From assembly GCF_018138715.1 (NCBI RefSeq), contig NZ_JAGSHX010000001.1, positions 1,116,001-1,180,000 of the forward strand: 64,000 bases of DNA, given 5' to 3'. The position numbers and the translations under genes are program-made. The stretch's first letter is position 1, and every line of letters begins with the position of its first letter. The DNA comes from Streptomyces asiaticus (lineage in GTDB: Bacteria > Actinomycetota > Actinomycetes > Streptomycetales > Streptomycetaceae). The notes beneath the pieces were generated by a model. It had not been told where the DNA came from. It saw only the letters and a program-made list of their open reading frames with translations, and made no database searches. This document shows positions 9,105-17,998 of this stretch, in pieces.

Positions 9105-9162
9105 CCTCGATCTTGCATGAGGGTCCGTCAGCAAGCTGACGGACCCTCATGCAAGATCGAGG
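9105..9162. terminator. Perfect 28-bp stem hairpin after the oxidoreductase
   Basis: CCTCGATCTTGCATGAGGGT...GTCAGC pairs without mismatch to its complement across a two-base AA loop, 58 bp in all. It starts at the base after the TAG stop. It would work as a strong transcription terminator in either direction. Its length and perfection, and the CTAG that precedes it, also fit two abutting transposon ends or a small palindromic mobile element. No U-tract follows. Confidence 0.65.
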
Positions 9163-9251
9163 TTAACAACCACCCGCTCGGTCCTGCCTCTACTGACAGC
9201 CCAGTAAGAGGCCATCTCATTTGGGTTCGCCGGTAGCCTGGTTGTGTGTTG

Positions 9252-9599
9252 ATGGTCGAACGTCTGGTGCCGGACGGGTTGTGGGAGTTGTTCCAGCGGG
9301 TGGTTCCGGAGGTGTCGACCCGTCCGCAGGGCGGTGGTCGACGCCGGTACGGAGATCGTGAGGTGCTGGCCGCGATCATCTTCGTGGCGACCACTGGCTG
9401 CACGTGGGCGCAGGTCCCGCTCGTGTTCGGCCCGTCCGGTGCCACCGTTCACCGCCGGTTCATGGAGTGGTCCCAGGCGCGGGTGTGGGCGAAGCTGCAC
9501 CGCCTGGTCCTGGATGAGCTCGGGTCGCGCGGTGAGCTGGACTGGTCGCGGTGCGCGATCGACTCGGTGAACATGAGGGCTCTCAAAGGGGGGACCTGA
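9252..9599 (+). CDS. IS5-family transposase OrfA
   Basis: The N-terminal half of an IS5 transposase: MVERLVPDGLWELFQRVVP, the DUF4096-like region YGDREVLAAIIFVATTGCTWAQVP, and the first catalytic Asp in CAIDSVNMRALKGG. The frame closes at a TGA just after an AAAGGGGGG run, where ribosomes can slip back by one base into OrfB, giving the usual fused transposase of about 265 residues. A GTG six bases upstream of ATG 9252 is an alternative start. Confidence 0.85.
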   Translation: MVERLVPDGLWELFQRVVPEVSTRPQGGGRRRYGDREVLAAIIFVATTGCTWAQVPLVFGPSGATVHRRFMEWSQARVWAKLHRLVLDELGSRGELDWSRCAIDSVNMRALKGGT

Positions 9600-10048
9600 C
9601 GGGTCCGAATCCCGTAGATCGGGGTAAGAAGGGTTCGAAGATCCACTTGATCACCGAGCGGACCGGATTGCCCATCTCCATCGGGATCTCGGGCGCCAAC
9701 CTTCACGACAGCCAGGCGCTCGAACCGCTCGTGCGCGGCATCCCGCCCATCCGTTCCCGCCGCGGACCTCGCCGCCGAAGGCCAGCCAAGCTCCACGGCG
9801 ACAAAGGTTACGACTACGACCACCTGCGCCGATGGCTACGGCAGCGCGGCATCCGGCACCGCATCGCCCGCAAAGGCATCGAGTCCTCCAAGCGGCTGGG
9901 ACGCCACCGCTGGACGATCGAACGCACGATGTCCTGGCTCGCCGGATGCCGACGACTTCACCGTCGTTACGAACGGAAAGCCATCCACTTCCTGGCATTC
10001 ACCAGCATCGCCTGTACCCTCATCTGCTACCGCAGACTCACCAAATGA
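9551..10048 (+). CDS. IS5-family transposase OrfB (catalytic half)
   Basis: This frame is -1 relative to OrfA and overlaps it. After the slip near 9590 it reads LTGPNPVDRGKKGSKIHLITERTGLPI, the second catalytic Asp in LHGDKGYDYD, and the C-terminal RHRWTIERTMSWLAGCRRLHRRYE containing the catalytic Glu. The residues before about 9590 are only an open extension. Alone it would not be a transposase. The IS427 group is known to make its enzyme by frameshifting. Confidence 0.8.
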   Translation: MRDRLGEHEGSQRGDLTGPNPVDRGKKGSKIHLITERTGLPISIGISGANLHDSQALEPLVRGIPPIRSRRGPRRRRPAKLHGDKGYDYDHLRRWLRQRGIRHRIARKGIESSKRLGRHRWTIERTMSWLAGCRRLHRRYERKAIHFLAFTSIACTLICYRRLTK

Positions 10049-10060
10049 GATGACCTCTAA

Positions 10061-11458
10061 TACTGCAACGGTGCTTGTCGTGACTGGTGGGCAGGTCAGG
10101 GGTTGTGTCCGCGTCGTTTGTAGTGGCTGGTGCGGGCCTGGTGTTGTCGTCGTCGGCGCCAGGTCGACCAGTGCAGGATGTGCTCGACGGGTGTGGGTCG
10201 GCGGTCGGTGAGTCGGGTGATCAGCCGTCGTATTTCGGCGAGGCTGAGGTGGATGAGCTGGGAGGATCCGTTTCTGCTTTGTCCGTGTCCAGCTCTCGGG
10301 CTCGCAGGACGGTCAGGCAGGCGTGGGCGGCCATGGCCAGGGTCATGTGGCGGTGCCAGCCGGGATAACGGCGAACCTGGTAGTCGTCCAGGCCGCATTC
10401 CTGTTTCGCGCTCTGGAAGCATTCCTCGATGGCCCACCGGCTGCCCGCAATGCGGATCAGATCATCGAGCGTGGTCTCGGTGGGGCAGTAGACGATGTAG
10501 TAGGAGATCTCTTGCGGGCGGGCGACGCTGCGGCGGGCGACCACCCAGTGGCGGCGGTCGGGCCGGTGCCAGGGCCGCACCTCGACACGGGCCCAGTCGT
10601 AGATCCGCAGGCCGTGAGCCCCGCTGCCACAGGAACGGCGCTTCCATTTCTGCCGGGCAAGACCGGGAAACAGGTCGTGGACGGGATGGTCGATCGCCCA
10701 GCGGGTGACCACGGTGTCGTGGCGGGTGGTGGCCATGACGTGGAAGACGTCCGCCCGCTCCAGCTCCGACCGCCAGCCTTTGCTGAACCCGTAAGCGGCA
10801 TCCGCGGTCACCCAGTGAAACGGGATCTTGTCCGCGATGGCGCGGCGGACCATCGTCTTGGCCGTGGCCACCTTGGTTTCGAAGGCGACGTCGTCCTCGA
10901 TGACGGCCCGGCGGCACCTTTCGCGGTCGTCGGTCCAGGAGGCGGGCAGATACAGACGCCGGTCGATCAGTGTCCGCCCGCGGTCGGTGGCATAGGCGAG
11001 GAAGACGCCGACCTGGCAATTTTCCGTGCGCCCGGCGGTGCCGGAGTACTGCCGCTGCACCCCGGCCGACCGCGTCCCCTTCTTCAAGAAGCCCGTGTCG
11101 TCCACGACCAGGACGGCATCGGGGTCGCCGAGGTTGTCGACCACGTACTGACGCACGTCGTCGAGCACTTCATCGGCGTCCCACTCGATCCGGTTCAGCA
11201 TCCGGTGGATACGGTCCGGGCCCGTATGGCCGGCTTCCTCCGCCAGCGTCCAGCCGTTCTTCCGTTGCAGCGGAGCGATCAGGCCCCGCATATAAGCAAG
11301 TGCCGACTCCCGGGGCTCCGACCTGCTGAAACGATGCACGAATCGCTCGTGCACAGCGTCCAGTTCACCCGACCACAACCTGACATCAGCGAGGTCCCCA
11401 CCCATAACCACACCAACGACCGACCTGGTCAGCAGTCACGGCAAGCACCGTTGCAGTA
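10061..11458 (-). mobile_element. Complete IS701-family element
   Basis: Terminal repeats TACTGCAACGGTGCTTGTCG on the left and TACTGCAACGGTGCTTGCCG read inward from the right match at 24 of 25 positions. The right flank is CTAG and the left flank CTAA, consistent with the four-base CTAG-like target of this family. It lies directly beside the IS5 element, three bases away. It inserted at the TAG stop codon of the TetR gene at 11459. A decayed relative with the same end is at 54487-54877. Confidence 0.85.
10221..11405 (-). CDS. IS701-family transposase
   Basis: About 394 residues with the family hallmarks: first catalytic Asp in LVVDDTGFLKKGTRSAGVQRQY, the second in WVTADAAYGFS, and the Glu in RWAIEECFQSAKQECGLDDYQVRRYPGWHRHMTLAMAAHA. 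ATG 11405 begins MGGDLADVRLW. The frame is intact to a stop at 10221, so the element may be active. Confidence 0.9.
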   Translation of the reverse strand: MGGDLADVRLWSGELDAVHERFVHRFSRSEPRESALAYMRGLIAPLQRKNGWTLAEEAGHTGPDRIHRMLNRIEWDADEVLDDVRQYVVDNLGDPDAVLVVDDTGFLKKGTRSAGVQRQYSGTAGRTENCQVGVFLAYATDRGRTLIDRRLYLPASWTDDRERCRRAVIEDDVAFETKVATAKTMVRRAIADKIPFHWVTADAAYGFSKGWRSELERADVFHVMATTRHDTVVTRWAIDHPVHDLFPGLARQKWKRRSCGSGAHGLRIYDWARVEVRPWHRPDRRHWVVARRSVARPQEISYYIVYCPTETTLDDLIRIAGSRWAIEECFQSAKQECGLDDYQVRRYPGWHRHMTLAMAAHACLTVLRARELDTDKAETDPPSSSTSASPKYDG

Positions 11459-12160
11459 CTAGTGGGTGGGCGGAGGCTGGTGGATGTGCTGGAGTCCCAG
11501 CGGTGCCGGCGGGGGCAGGGGCTCGGTATGGCCGGATCGGAAGGACTGGAGAAGATAGGCGGCCAGGCGTCGGGACGCGGCCAGCGAGACCTGCTGGGAC
11601 TCTCCGACGACGCCGCTGTTGGCCAGGAGCAGGAGAGTGACGTCGGCGGGGTGGAAGTCGGCCCGCAGTTGCCCCGTGTCTTTGGCCCGCTGCACCGGTT
11701 GGGCGAGGCCCCTCTCCGCGCGGGTGCGGTCGCGCTCGTGGTCGACGGCGTCGGGGAACTGGGAGAGGAAGGCGGCCGTGAAGCCCCGGTCGGTGGCCTG
11801 CATGGCACACACCTTCTCGATCACACTGCAGAGTCCGCGCCAGGGATCGGGGTCGGCCAGCGCGTCGTCGAGGGCGGCGACGCAGCTGGCCATCTGTGCG
11901 GCGAAGGCTTCGGTGACGAGCGAGGCTCGGGTGGGGAAGTGCCGATAGAGGGTGGCTGCGCCGACCCCTGCGCGGCGGGCGATCGTCGTTATGGGTACGT
12001 CGATTCCGTGGATCGTGAATGCCTCGCGGGCGGCTTCGAGGATGCGGTCGCGGTTGCGCCGGGCGTCGGCGCGCAGCCCGGTGGCCGCGGCGGGCGGCGG
12101 GGGGCCGTCGGTGCAAGCCGGTAGTGGTCGGCCTGGTTTCCGAGAGCTCTGAGCAGGCAT
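11459..12160 (-). CDS. TetR-family repressor of the divergent DHA2 efflux pump
   Basis: A 233-residue TetR protein with [45 protein letters not shown] and a C-terminal domain containing [30 protein letters not shown] 12160 is chosen because an operator lies four bases upstream. It is a paralogue of the TetR at 34644-35270, and the two share both protein motifs and operator. The stop codon is the TAG inside a CTAG at which the IS701 element inserted, so the protein is unaffected. It faces the efflux gene at 12421. Confidence 0.88.
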   Translation of the reverse strand: MPAQSSRKPGRPLPACTDGPPPPAAATGLRADARRNRDRILEAAREAFTIHGIDVPITTIARRAGVGAATLYRHFPTRASLVTEAFAAQMASCVAALDDALADPDPWRGLCSVIEKVCAMQATDRGFTAAFLSQFPDAVDHERDRTRAERGLAQPVQRAKDTGQLRADFHPADVTLLLLANSGVVGESQQVSLAASRRLAAYLLQSFRSGHTEPLPPPAPLGLQHIHQPPPTH

Positions 12161-12163
12161 GTC

Positions 12164-12185
12164 TCCCACTTTAACGAAAGTGGGA
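12164..12185. promoter_or_regulatory. TetR operator upstream of TetR / DHA2 pump
   Basis: TCCCACTTT-AACG-AAAGTGGGA is a perfect inverted repeat with 9-bp arms. It sits four bases upstream of the TetR start, so binding would block its promoter or ribosome access. A very similar sequence precedes the paralogous TetR at 34644 with identical spacing. Confidence 0.75.
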
Positions 12186-12420
12186 GGTGTCGCCCGTTTA
12201 CGGCGCTACGGTGGATGAGAAGCAGGAAGTTCCCTTCCGCTCACGCCCTGGCGGTCACCGCCGGCGCGGCATTCGCCGCGGCACACAACGCGACCGCCAC
12301 CGCTCGAATCCCGGCTCGCGCGAGCGCCCCGCGGGTGCGCCGTGGCGGGCCCCACCCCCTCACTCGGCGACCGGCCACACGCCGGCGCTGACTTCCCGTG
12401 CCCATTTCTGAGAGGTGCCC

Positions 12421-14016
12421 ATGACCCCGAACCAGCCTCCCCAGGCGGCAGCCGCTGCCACGAGCGGGAGTGCGCTGGATGCGCGTCAGCTGCGGACGAT
12501 CCTGATCGCCGTCTCGGTCGCGCTGATGGCCGTCATCGCGTCGGTGTCGGGGCTGAACGTGGCCCAGACCCACCTGGCCGTCGATTTCGGGGCCTCGCAG
12601 AGCACCGTCCTGTGGATCATCAACGTCTACACCCTCGCCCTGGCCGCCCTGCTGCTGCCGCTCGGCGCCATCGGTGACCGTCTGGGCCGCAAGCCCATGC
12701 TGGTCGCGGGGCTGGCCGTCTTCGGCGTCGCGAGCGTCGCGGGCGCCCTGGCCCCGAACGCGGAGGTGATGATCGCCGCGCGGATGGGCGCCGGTGTCGG
12801 AGCGGCGATGATCGTGCCCATCACCCTTGCCGTCATCACTTCCACCTTCCCCGAGGAGCAGCGCGGGAAGGCGATCGGGGTGTGGACCGGAGTGGGCGGA
12901 GGCGGCGGCGTCGTGGGCCTGTTCCTGTCGGCGTTCCTGGTCGACGCCGCCAACTGGCGCTGGCTGTTCGCCCTGCCGGGGGTCCTGGTCGTCGTGGCCC
13001 TGGCCATGACGCTGAAGTCGGTTCCCAACTCCTTCGAGCGGTCCCGCCATTCGTTCGACACCATCGGCGCGCTGGTGGCCGCCGTCGCGGTGGTCGGCCT
13101 CATCTTCGTCCTGCAGGAGGGGCCAGAGCGCGGCTGGACCGCCTCGGTGACCGTGATCGGCCTCGCCGTCGGTCTCGTTGCCACCGTCTGTTTCGTGGTC
13201 TGGGAGCTGCGCCGCCGGGACGCCTCGCTGCTGGACGTGCGGCTGTTCCGTGAGCGCGGCCTGGCCGGCGGTTCGGTCACCCTGCTGGTGACCTTCGGTG
13301 TCCAGGCGGGTATCACCGTGGTCCTCCTGCCGTTCTTCCAGGCCGTGCTGGGCTGGTCGGCGCTGCTGTCCTCGGTGGCGATGCTGCCCAGGGCCGTGGT
13401 ACTGATTGTGACTTCCGGTGTGGCGCCCAGGTTGGCCGCACAGATCGGCGTCCGCCGGACCCTGGCCATCGGCATCGCGTTGACCGGTGTCGGCCTGGCC
13501 CTGATGGCGCTGTTCGTCTCCGTCGACGGCGGCTATCTCTCCGTCCTGGCCGGCCTGCTCGCCCTGGGTTTCGGCTCGGGTCTGGCGATGACACCGTCCA
13601 CGGAGGCCATCACCAGCTCACTGCCGCGCGAGAAGCAGGGCGTCGCCTCCGCCCTCAACGACGCCACCCGCGAGTTCGGCACCGCACTGGGCGTCGCGCT
13701 GCTGGGCGCGCTGCTGTCGGCCGGCTACCGCAGCTCCATCGACGGCAGACTTCAGGGCATCCCGCAGGGCACCGCGGACACCGCGCGCGACGGCATCGCC
13801 AACGCCCTGGAGGCCGTACCCAGCGCAGGCCCGCGCGCGCAGGACCTGGTCCACGCCGCCCAGCAGTCCTTCGTCGACGGATGGCAGCAGGCCATGTGGG
13901 TGGGCACCGCCGTCATGGGCGCCCTGTTCGTCTACATCGCCCTGCGCGGACCGAAGAAACCGGCCCCCGTGGCCGCGGACGAGGCAGAGGCCACCGAGGA
14001 CGTCGCCGCCCGATGA
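12421..14016 (+). CDS. DHA2-family MFS drug efflux transporter
   Basis: A 531-residue protein with about fourteen membrane segments, the DHA2 size and topology. The A-motif loop GDRLGRKPMLVAG follows segment 2, and the antiporter motif-C region GVGGGGGVVGLFLSAFLVDAANWRWLF lies in segment 5. ATG 12421 has GAGAGG upstream. It is divergent from a TetR repressor, with the operator at 12164, an arrangement typical for inducible export of a toxic small molecule by proton antiport. The substrate is not predictable. A long charged tail ends the protein. Confidence 0.9.
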   Translation: MTPNQPPQAAAAATSGSALDARQLRTILIAVSVALMAVIASVSGLNVAQTHLAVDFGASQSTVLWIINVYTLALAALLLPLGAIGDRLGRKPMLVAGLAVFGVASVAGALAPNAEVMIAARMGAGVGAAMIVPITLAVITSTFPEEQRGKAIGVWTGVGGGGGVVGLFLSAFLVDAANWRWLFALPGVLVVVALAMTLKSVPNSFERSRHSFDTIGALVAAVAVVGLIFVLQEGPERGWTASVTVIGLAVGLVATVCFVVWELRRRDASLLDVRLFRERGLAGGSVTLLVTFGVQAGITVVLLPFFQAVLGWSALLSSVAMLPRAVVLIVTSGVAPRLAAQIGVRRTLAIGIALTGVGLALMALFVSVDGGYLSVLAGLLALGFGSGLAMTPSTEAITSSLPREKQGVASALNDATREFGTALGVALLGALLSAGYRSSIDGRLQGIPQGTADTARDGIANALEAVPSAGPRAQDLVHAAQQSFVDGWQQAMWVGTAVMGALFVYIALRGPKKPAPVAADEAEATEDVAAR

Positions 14017-14315
14017 TCCCGTAGAGGATCGGGCAGACGGGCACGCAGACCGTGCATGCCGTGGCAGGGCGCCAGGCCGCGCGGCGCCTGCCGCCCTGCC
14101 ACCACGGCGACCAGCTCGGTGCGGTCCAGGTCCCGAACGGGCCGCAGGCAGGGGCCGTCGGCGCCGAGGGGCTTTCAGCCGCAGCCTTTGCCGACGCCGG
14201 ATGCGTCGTCGCCCTCGGGAGCGAGGGCGGCGTTCGGTGAGTTCGCGGTGAGCCGGAACAACGCTGTGAGCCAGCACAAGCCGGTCGCCTGGCAGGGGGG
14301 TGGGTGTGGCCGGGG

Positions 14316-15248
14316 TCAATCGCTTTCAGCGATGAAGGCGGCCAGAGCGGCAGCGACGGCGTCGGGTTGTTCGTCCGGGATGAAGTGGCCTGCGTCCGGC
14401 ACGACGATCCCGGTGGTGTTGTCGGCCCACGGCCGGATGGAAGCTGCCATGTCGGGGATGGAACCGTGGCTGCTGGAAATCCCGAGAACCGGCACCGTCA
14501 GGTGGTGCTGTTCAAGGGCCTCGTGGTTCTTCCGCGCCGATTCAGCGGCGTGTCGGTAGTAGGCCAGGGAAGCGCGGAGTCCGCCGTCAGCGGTGATGGC
14601 CGCGGCGTACTGCTCGATCTCGGCGTCGTCGAAGGTGTCGGCGGCGAGGGTCTTGGCCTTCAGGAACCAGCCGACGTACTCGCGTTCACGGCCTGTGAGC
14701 AGTGTTTCGGGCAGGTCGGGCACGAGATGGAATGCGAAGTGCCAAGTCTTCCACGCCACCTCGGGGTCGGTCGGGATGGTGTCGGGGAGGGTGATGCCCG
14801 GGATGCCGGCGTCGAGCAGAGCGACCCCGTGAAGCTGGCTCTCGAAGTTGAGGGCGAGGGAGAAGGCGACCCAGGCGCCGATGTCGTGGGCGGCCAGCCA
14901 GTATGTCGACACTCCGAGCGCTTGCACCGCGGCGTGGACGTGCGCGGCGACTGTGTGTGTGTCGTAGCTGCCGTCCGGGCGTTCGGAGTGGCCCTGGCCC
15001 GGCAGGTCGATCGCGATGACGTGGAACCGGTCGGCCAGGCCGGGCATCACCTTGCGCCATGCCCACCAGGTCTGCGGGAATCCAGCGAGCAGCACGACGG
15101 CTGGGCCGTTCGGCTGACCGCCCTCGACCGCATGAAGCCGGACACCGCCCGCGTCGACCCAGCGGTGGGTGAAGCCGGCCAGGTCGTGCAGGGGCAGGTC
15201 GCGGACCGGGTTGCCGGGGACGCGGGCGGTGATTGCCGGGTCAGTCAT
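14316..15248 (-). CDS. Alpha/beta-hydrolase, epoxide-hydrolase-like
   Basis: 310 residues with the alpha/beta-hydrolase fold. The oxyanion segment GFPQTWWAWRKVMPGLADRFHVIAIDLPGQGHS is followed by the nucleophile elbow AAHDIGAW, with Asp instead of Ser as nucleophile. The C-terminal His is in VPDAGHFIPDEQPDAV. An Asp nucleophile with this pattern is characteristic of epoxide hydrolases and haloalkane dehalogenases. ATG 15248 follows the usual start MTDPAITARVPG. It is preceded by an AT-rich palindrome at 15371. The MFS gene at 15464 lies upstream on the same strand, about 215 bp away. The physiological substrate is unknown. Confidence 0.85.
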   Translation of the reverse strand: MTDPAITARVPGNPVRDLPLHDLAGFTHRWVDAGGVRLHAVEGGQPNGPAVVLLAGFPQTWWAWRKVMPGLADRFHVIAIDLPGQGHSERPDGSYDTHTVAAHVHAAVQALGVSTYWLAAHDIGAWVAFSLALNFESQLHGVALLDAGIPGITLPDTIPTDPEVAWKTWHFAFHLVPDLPETLLTGREREYVGWFLKAKTLAADTFDDAEIEQYAAAITADGGLRASLAYYRHAAESARKNHEALEQHHLTVPVLGISSSHGSIPDMAASIRPWADNTTGIVVPDAGHFIPDEQPDAVAAALAAFIAESD

Positions 15249-15370
15249 GGTTTTCCTCCATCGATCTCGGGTGTACTGGTTCGGTATGTCGGCCGGGGCG
15301 GGGCCCGCGAGCGCGGTGGACACGACGAGAGCGGCACCCGTGTGCACGAGTTCCGAACAAATCGAATATT

Positions 15371-15389
15371 TATGGCGTTTAGCGCCATA
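15371..15389. promoter_or_regulatory. AT-rich palindrome upstream of the epoxide-hydrolase-like gene
   Basis: TATGGCG-TTTAG-CGCCATA lies in an AT-rich stretch, unusual here, 120 bp before the hydrolase start. It is a plausible operator and promoter region for the minus-strand gene. No regulator was matched to it. Confidence 0.45.
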
Positions 15390-15463
15390 TTGGCACGCCC
15401 TGGGTATCCATTCGGAGCCCGTCATTGAGAGCGCGGGACAGAGCCGCTCGGTGCGGCGGCCGC

Positions 15464-16690
15464 TCAGGCCATGGTGGTGGCTGGGCGGCTGAGTGCGCTC
15501 GCGAGGGTTGTCGCAATGACGGCGACGGCGAGGATCAGGGTGGCGACGTCCTGGTTGATGGTCTGGTCGAGGAGTCCCAGGGCCAGCGTGGGAACGATCG
15601 TGCCGGTGTAGGCGAACAGGAAGTACGTGGAGAACAGGTCCGCCCTGCGCCGTGGGTCGGCGAGCCGCTGGGTGACCGCGACGCCGCGGCGGAAGGCCAA
15701 GCCGATGCCCGTCCCCGCCAGGAGCGTTCCGGCGGCGAACGTCGGCAGTGACCGTGCCCACAGCCCGGCCTCGAACACCGCGACGCCCGCCACGAGGAAC
15801 GCCGATGTCGGCCGGCGCCCGGAGGTCCACCGCTCCGGGGCGGCCACCTGCGCGATCAGGGCGACGATGAACAGCAGACCGACCTCTGCGCCGACGGCTG
15901 CGACGTTGTGGACGTGCAACTGTTCACGGAGAAAGGAGGGCACCAGCGACGAGAACAGTCCGCTGACCGCGAACGCGGCGAGGACAGCCGTGGCGGCCCT
16001 CAGGAACTCGGTCCGGGCTGCCCGCCGGTCGGGAAAGGCCGGGCGGCGCACGGACATCGCAGGGCGCTGCCGGGACGTGACGGTCTCCGGGGTGACGATG
16101 ACGGCCACAAGCGCTGGGACCAGGCTGGCGAGGTAAGCCAAGAACACCAGGTGCGTGGGGTTCGCCCCGTATTGCGCGAACAGGCCCGCGACAATAGTGC
16201 CCAGCCCCAGCCCGCCCATGTTCGCCGCCGTGGAGACGGTCGACGCCAGTCGGGTGCGCTCGGCTCCGGCCAGCTCGCCCAGTGCCGCGGTCCCTGTGGC
16301 GGTGAAGACACCGGTGCCCAGGCCGCACAGGAACCGTGCTGCCAGCAGGGTTCCGACATCGTGGGCCAGGAGGAACAGCGCTGTGCTCGTGGCCGCGGCG
16401 AGTACAGCGGCGGCCAGGAGGGGACGGCGGCCCACACGGTCGGACAGCGACGCGAACACCATCAGCGCGAGCACGGTCCCCACGGCGTAGACGGCGAAGA
16501 CCAGCGTGGTGGTGAAGGGTCCGAAGCCCATCTGTGGCGCCCAGAGCACATACAGCGGAATCGGCAGCGTCCCGCCCAGCATGACCACGGTGTACACAGC
16601 GGCTACGAGCCAGAACCCGGCGCGCGATCGGGGCCCGCCGACAGGCGGAACAGCCTGTACGCGGGTCCCTGACGCAATGTCGTCGATCAT
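15464..16690 (-). CDS. MFS transporter, twelve-segment efflux type
   Basis: 408 residues, twelve hydrophobic segments. The first loop carries SLSDRVGRRPLLAAAV, the MFS A-motif. The second half is typical of the sugar/drug efflux (DHA1-like) group with GIGLAFRRGVAV. ATG 16690 (MIDDIASG) has GAAAGG upstream; a TTG eight codons earlier is possible. It is divergent from the TetR gene at 16826, with a large palindromic operator in between at 16734-16782, so TetR-regulated export of a small molecule is the likely role. Confidence 0.88.
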   Translation of the reverse strand: MIDDIASGTRVQAVPPVGGPRSRAGFWLVAAVYTVVMLGGTLPIPLYVLWAPQMGFGPFTTTLVFAVYAVGTVLALMVFASLSDRVGRRPLLAAAVLAAATSTALFLLAHDVGTLLAARFLCGLGTGVFTATGTAALGELAGAERTRLASTVSTAANMGGLGLGTIVAGLFAQYGANPTHLVFLAYLASLVPALVAVIVTPETVTSRQRPAMSVRRPAFPDRRAARTEFLRAATAVLAAFAVSGLFSSLVPSFLREQLHVHNVAAVGAEVGLLFIVALIAQVAAPERWTSGRRPTSAFLVAGVAVFEAGLWARSLPTFAAGTLLAGTGIGLAFRRGVAVTQRLADPRRRADLFSTYFLFAYTGTIVPTLALGLLDQTINQDVATLILAVAVIATTLASALSRPATTMA

Positions 16691-16733
16691 GGTGCGGCCT
16701 TTCGGGTGCGACAACCGGGACCTTCACGCTAAC

Positions 16734-16782
16734 CATCTTGGATCGATCGGTCAAAGATATGTTGACCGATCGATCCAAGATG
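16734..16782. promoter_or_regulatory. Large palindromic operator between MFS and TetR genes
   Basis: Two perfect 21-bp arms flank a 7-bp spacer AGATATG. Each arm contains TTGGATCGATCGGTCAA, itself nearly palindromic around GATCGATC. It therefore probably binds two TetR dimers. It lies 44 bp from the MFS start and 44 bp from the TetR GTG, covering both promoters. Confidence 0.8.
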
Positions 16783-16825
16783 CGAGTAGGATCACAGCAG
16801 GGACGTACAGGAGGAGGTGGACGCT

Positions 16826-17437
16826 GTGTCCGGCCGGAAGCAGTTCGACATCAGCGCGGCCCTGGACCAGGCCATGCGGGTGTTCTGGCAGCGCGGGTAC
16901 GCGGACGCCTCACTCGATGCCCTCGGTTCGGCCACCGGTCTCGGTCGCGGCTCCCTCTACGGCACCTTCGGCAACAAGGAGACCCTGTTCGGCAAGTGCC
17001 TGGACCGCTACGCGTCGATCTACGGGGCGCAGTATGAGCAGGCGCTCGCGGCACACCCCGGTGACCCGGTGCGGGCCGTCGAGGCATTCTTCGACGTCGT
17101 CCTCAGCCGTATCGCCGACCCGTCGGTCCCCGTGGGGTGCCTCATCGCTCAGTCCGCCGCGCAGTCACTGACGCTGAAGGAGGAGAACGGCATGCAGGTG
17201 CGTGGCCTGCTCGACGTACAACGCCAACGGGTACGTACGGCACTGGCGGACTCCTCGGCCGACAGCCGGACGCTCGACGAGCTCGCCACGTTCGTCGTCG
17301 CCATCAACCAGTCGCTGGCCGTACTGAGCCGTGCCGGCACCCCCGACGCCGAACTGCGCTCCGTGGCCCGACTCGCATGCACAACGGTGGCGGACACCAT
17401 CGCCCGGGCGGCATCCAAGGACGTCGGCCAAGGCTGA
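16826..17437 (+). CDS. TetR-family repressor of the divergent MFS exporter
   Basis: A 203-residue TetR protein with HTH DQAMRVFWQRGYADASLDALGSATGLGRGSLYGTFGNKETLFGKCLD. The GxLYxxFxxKExL form and a C-terminal TetR_C domain (GCLIAQSAAQSLTL) resemble the AcrR/NemR-type group, some of which sense electrophiles through cysteines. GTG 16826 is chosen for the AGGAGGAGG site eight bases upstream. It probably binds the palindrome at 16734-16782. Confidence 0.88.
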   Translation: MSGRKQFDISAALDQAMRVFWQRGYADASLDALGSATGLGRGSLYGTFGNKETLFGKCLDRYASIYGAQYEQALAAHPGDPVRAVEAFFDVVLSRIADPSVPVGCLIAQSAAQSLTLKEENGMQVRGLLDVQRQRVRTALADSSADSRTLDELATFVVAINQSLAVLSRAGTPDAELRSVARLACTTVADTIARAASKDVGQG

Positions 17438-17687
17438 CGGGCACACCGGCTGCGCCGGGACTCGCCCACTGCGACCCGGCATGCCCACAGGTACTCCCGC
17501 CGGCGCGATGCCGAGACGGTCGGCGCTCTCGCGGACGGACTCCTCAAGGGCGTGTAGCGACACAGTGACTGGCTTGCCGCCGGTCCACTGCCCAGCCGAC
17601 CCCGTGGCGAGCCTGGACCATGGTCTACCGCCTGGTGAGCAGAGGCGGGATACTCAGGCGGCGCCTCCGCCCACAAGCAGTCGGCCC

Positions 17688-17831
17688 GCCTGGGTAGGAG
17701 CCTTGAAACCCGCCCTCGCCCTGCTCCTGGTCCTGTTCGGCGCCCGGCAGTGGCGCCGGCGCCCCGCCGACCCCTCCCAGGCGCAGTTGCCGAACTGGAT
17801 GGCCGCGGTCGACCAAGTGTCACCTAACTCG
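17688..17831 (+). pseudogene. Fragment of a GAP-family (sulfolipid-addressing-like) membrane protein
   Basis: About 48 residues read AWVGALKPALALLLVLFGARQWRRRP followed by LPNWMAAVDQVSP. This matches one membrane segment and the PKWMAAID loop of the GAP/Sap family. No start, stop or flanking segments remain, and the sequence on both sides is unrelated. The interval 17438-17687 before it holds nothing I recognise. Confidence 0.5.
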
Positions 17832-17911
17832 AAAAGTCGCACCTGCGGGCCAACAGCACCGCGCAGAAGGGCCAACTACACCGCTCACGGGCCAGGTGAA
17901 GCGCTCAGTCT

Positions 17912-17985
17912 TGTGACTGAGCGGCCGAGTCGGCCCGTGAGTGCTTGAGCTGGCCCGGGTGAGCGTCGTGGTCGGTCCGCAGGGC
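17912..17985 (+). repeat. Left arm of a 73-bp inverted repeat around the cysteine hydrolase
   Basis: Runs from TGTGACTGAGCGGCCGAG to GGTCCGCAGGGC and is the inverted copy of 18689-18761, about 85% identical. Just outside it, 17883-17910 repeats part of the same sequence in the opposite sense, so a palindrome is centred near 17912. Confidence 0.7.
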
Positions 17986-17998
17986 GCAACTCAAGTCG

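Larger units (their letters stand above)
9208..10057 (+). mobile_element. Complete IS5-family element (IS427-like group)
   Basis: An 850-bp element with 17-bp terminal repeats GAGG(C/T)CATCTCATTTGG at 9208-9224 and 10041-10057 (one mismatch), flanked by the 3-bp direct repeat TAA on both sides. It contains two overlapping transposase frames joined by a probable -1 frameshift. Both ends, the target duplication and the catalytic residues are present, so it may be active. Confidence 0.85.
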
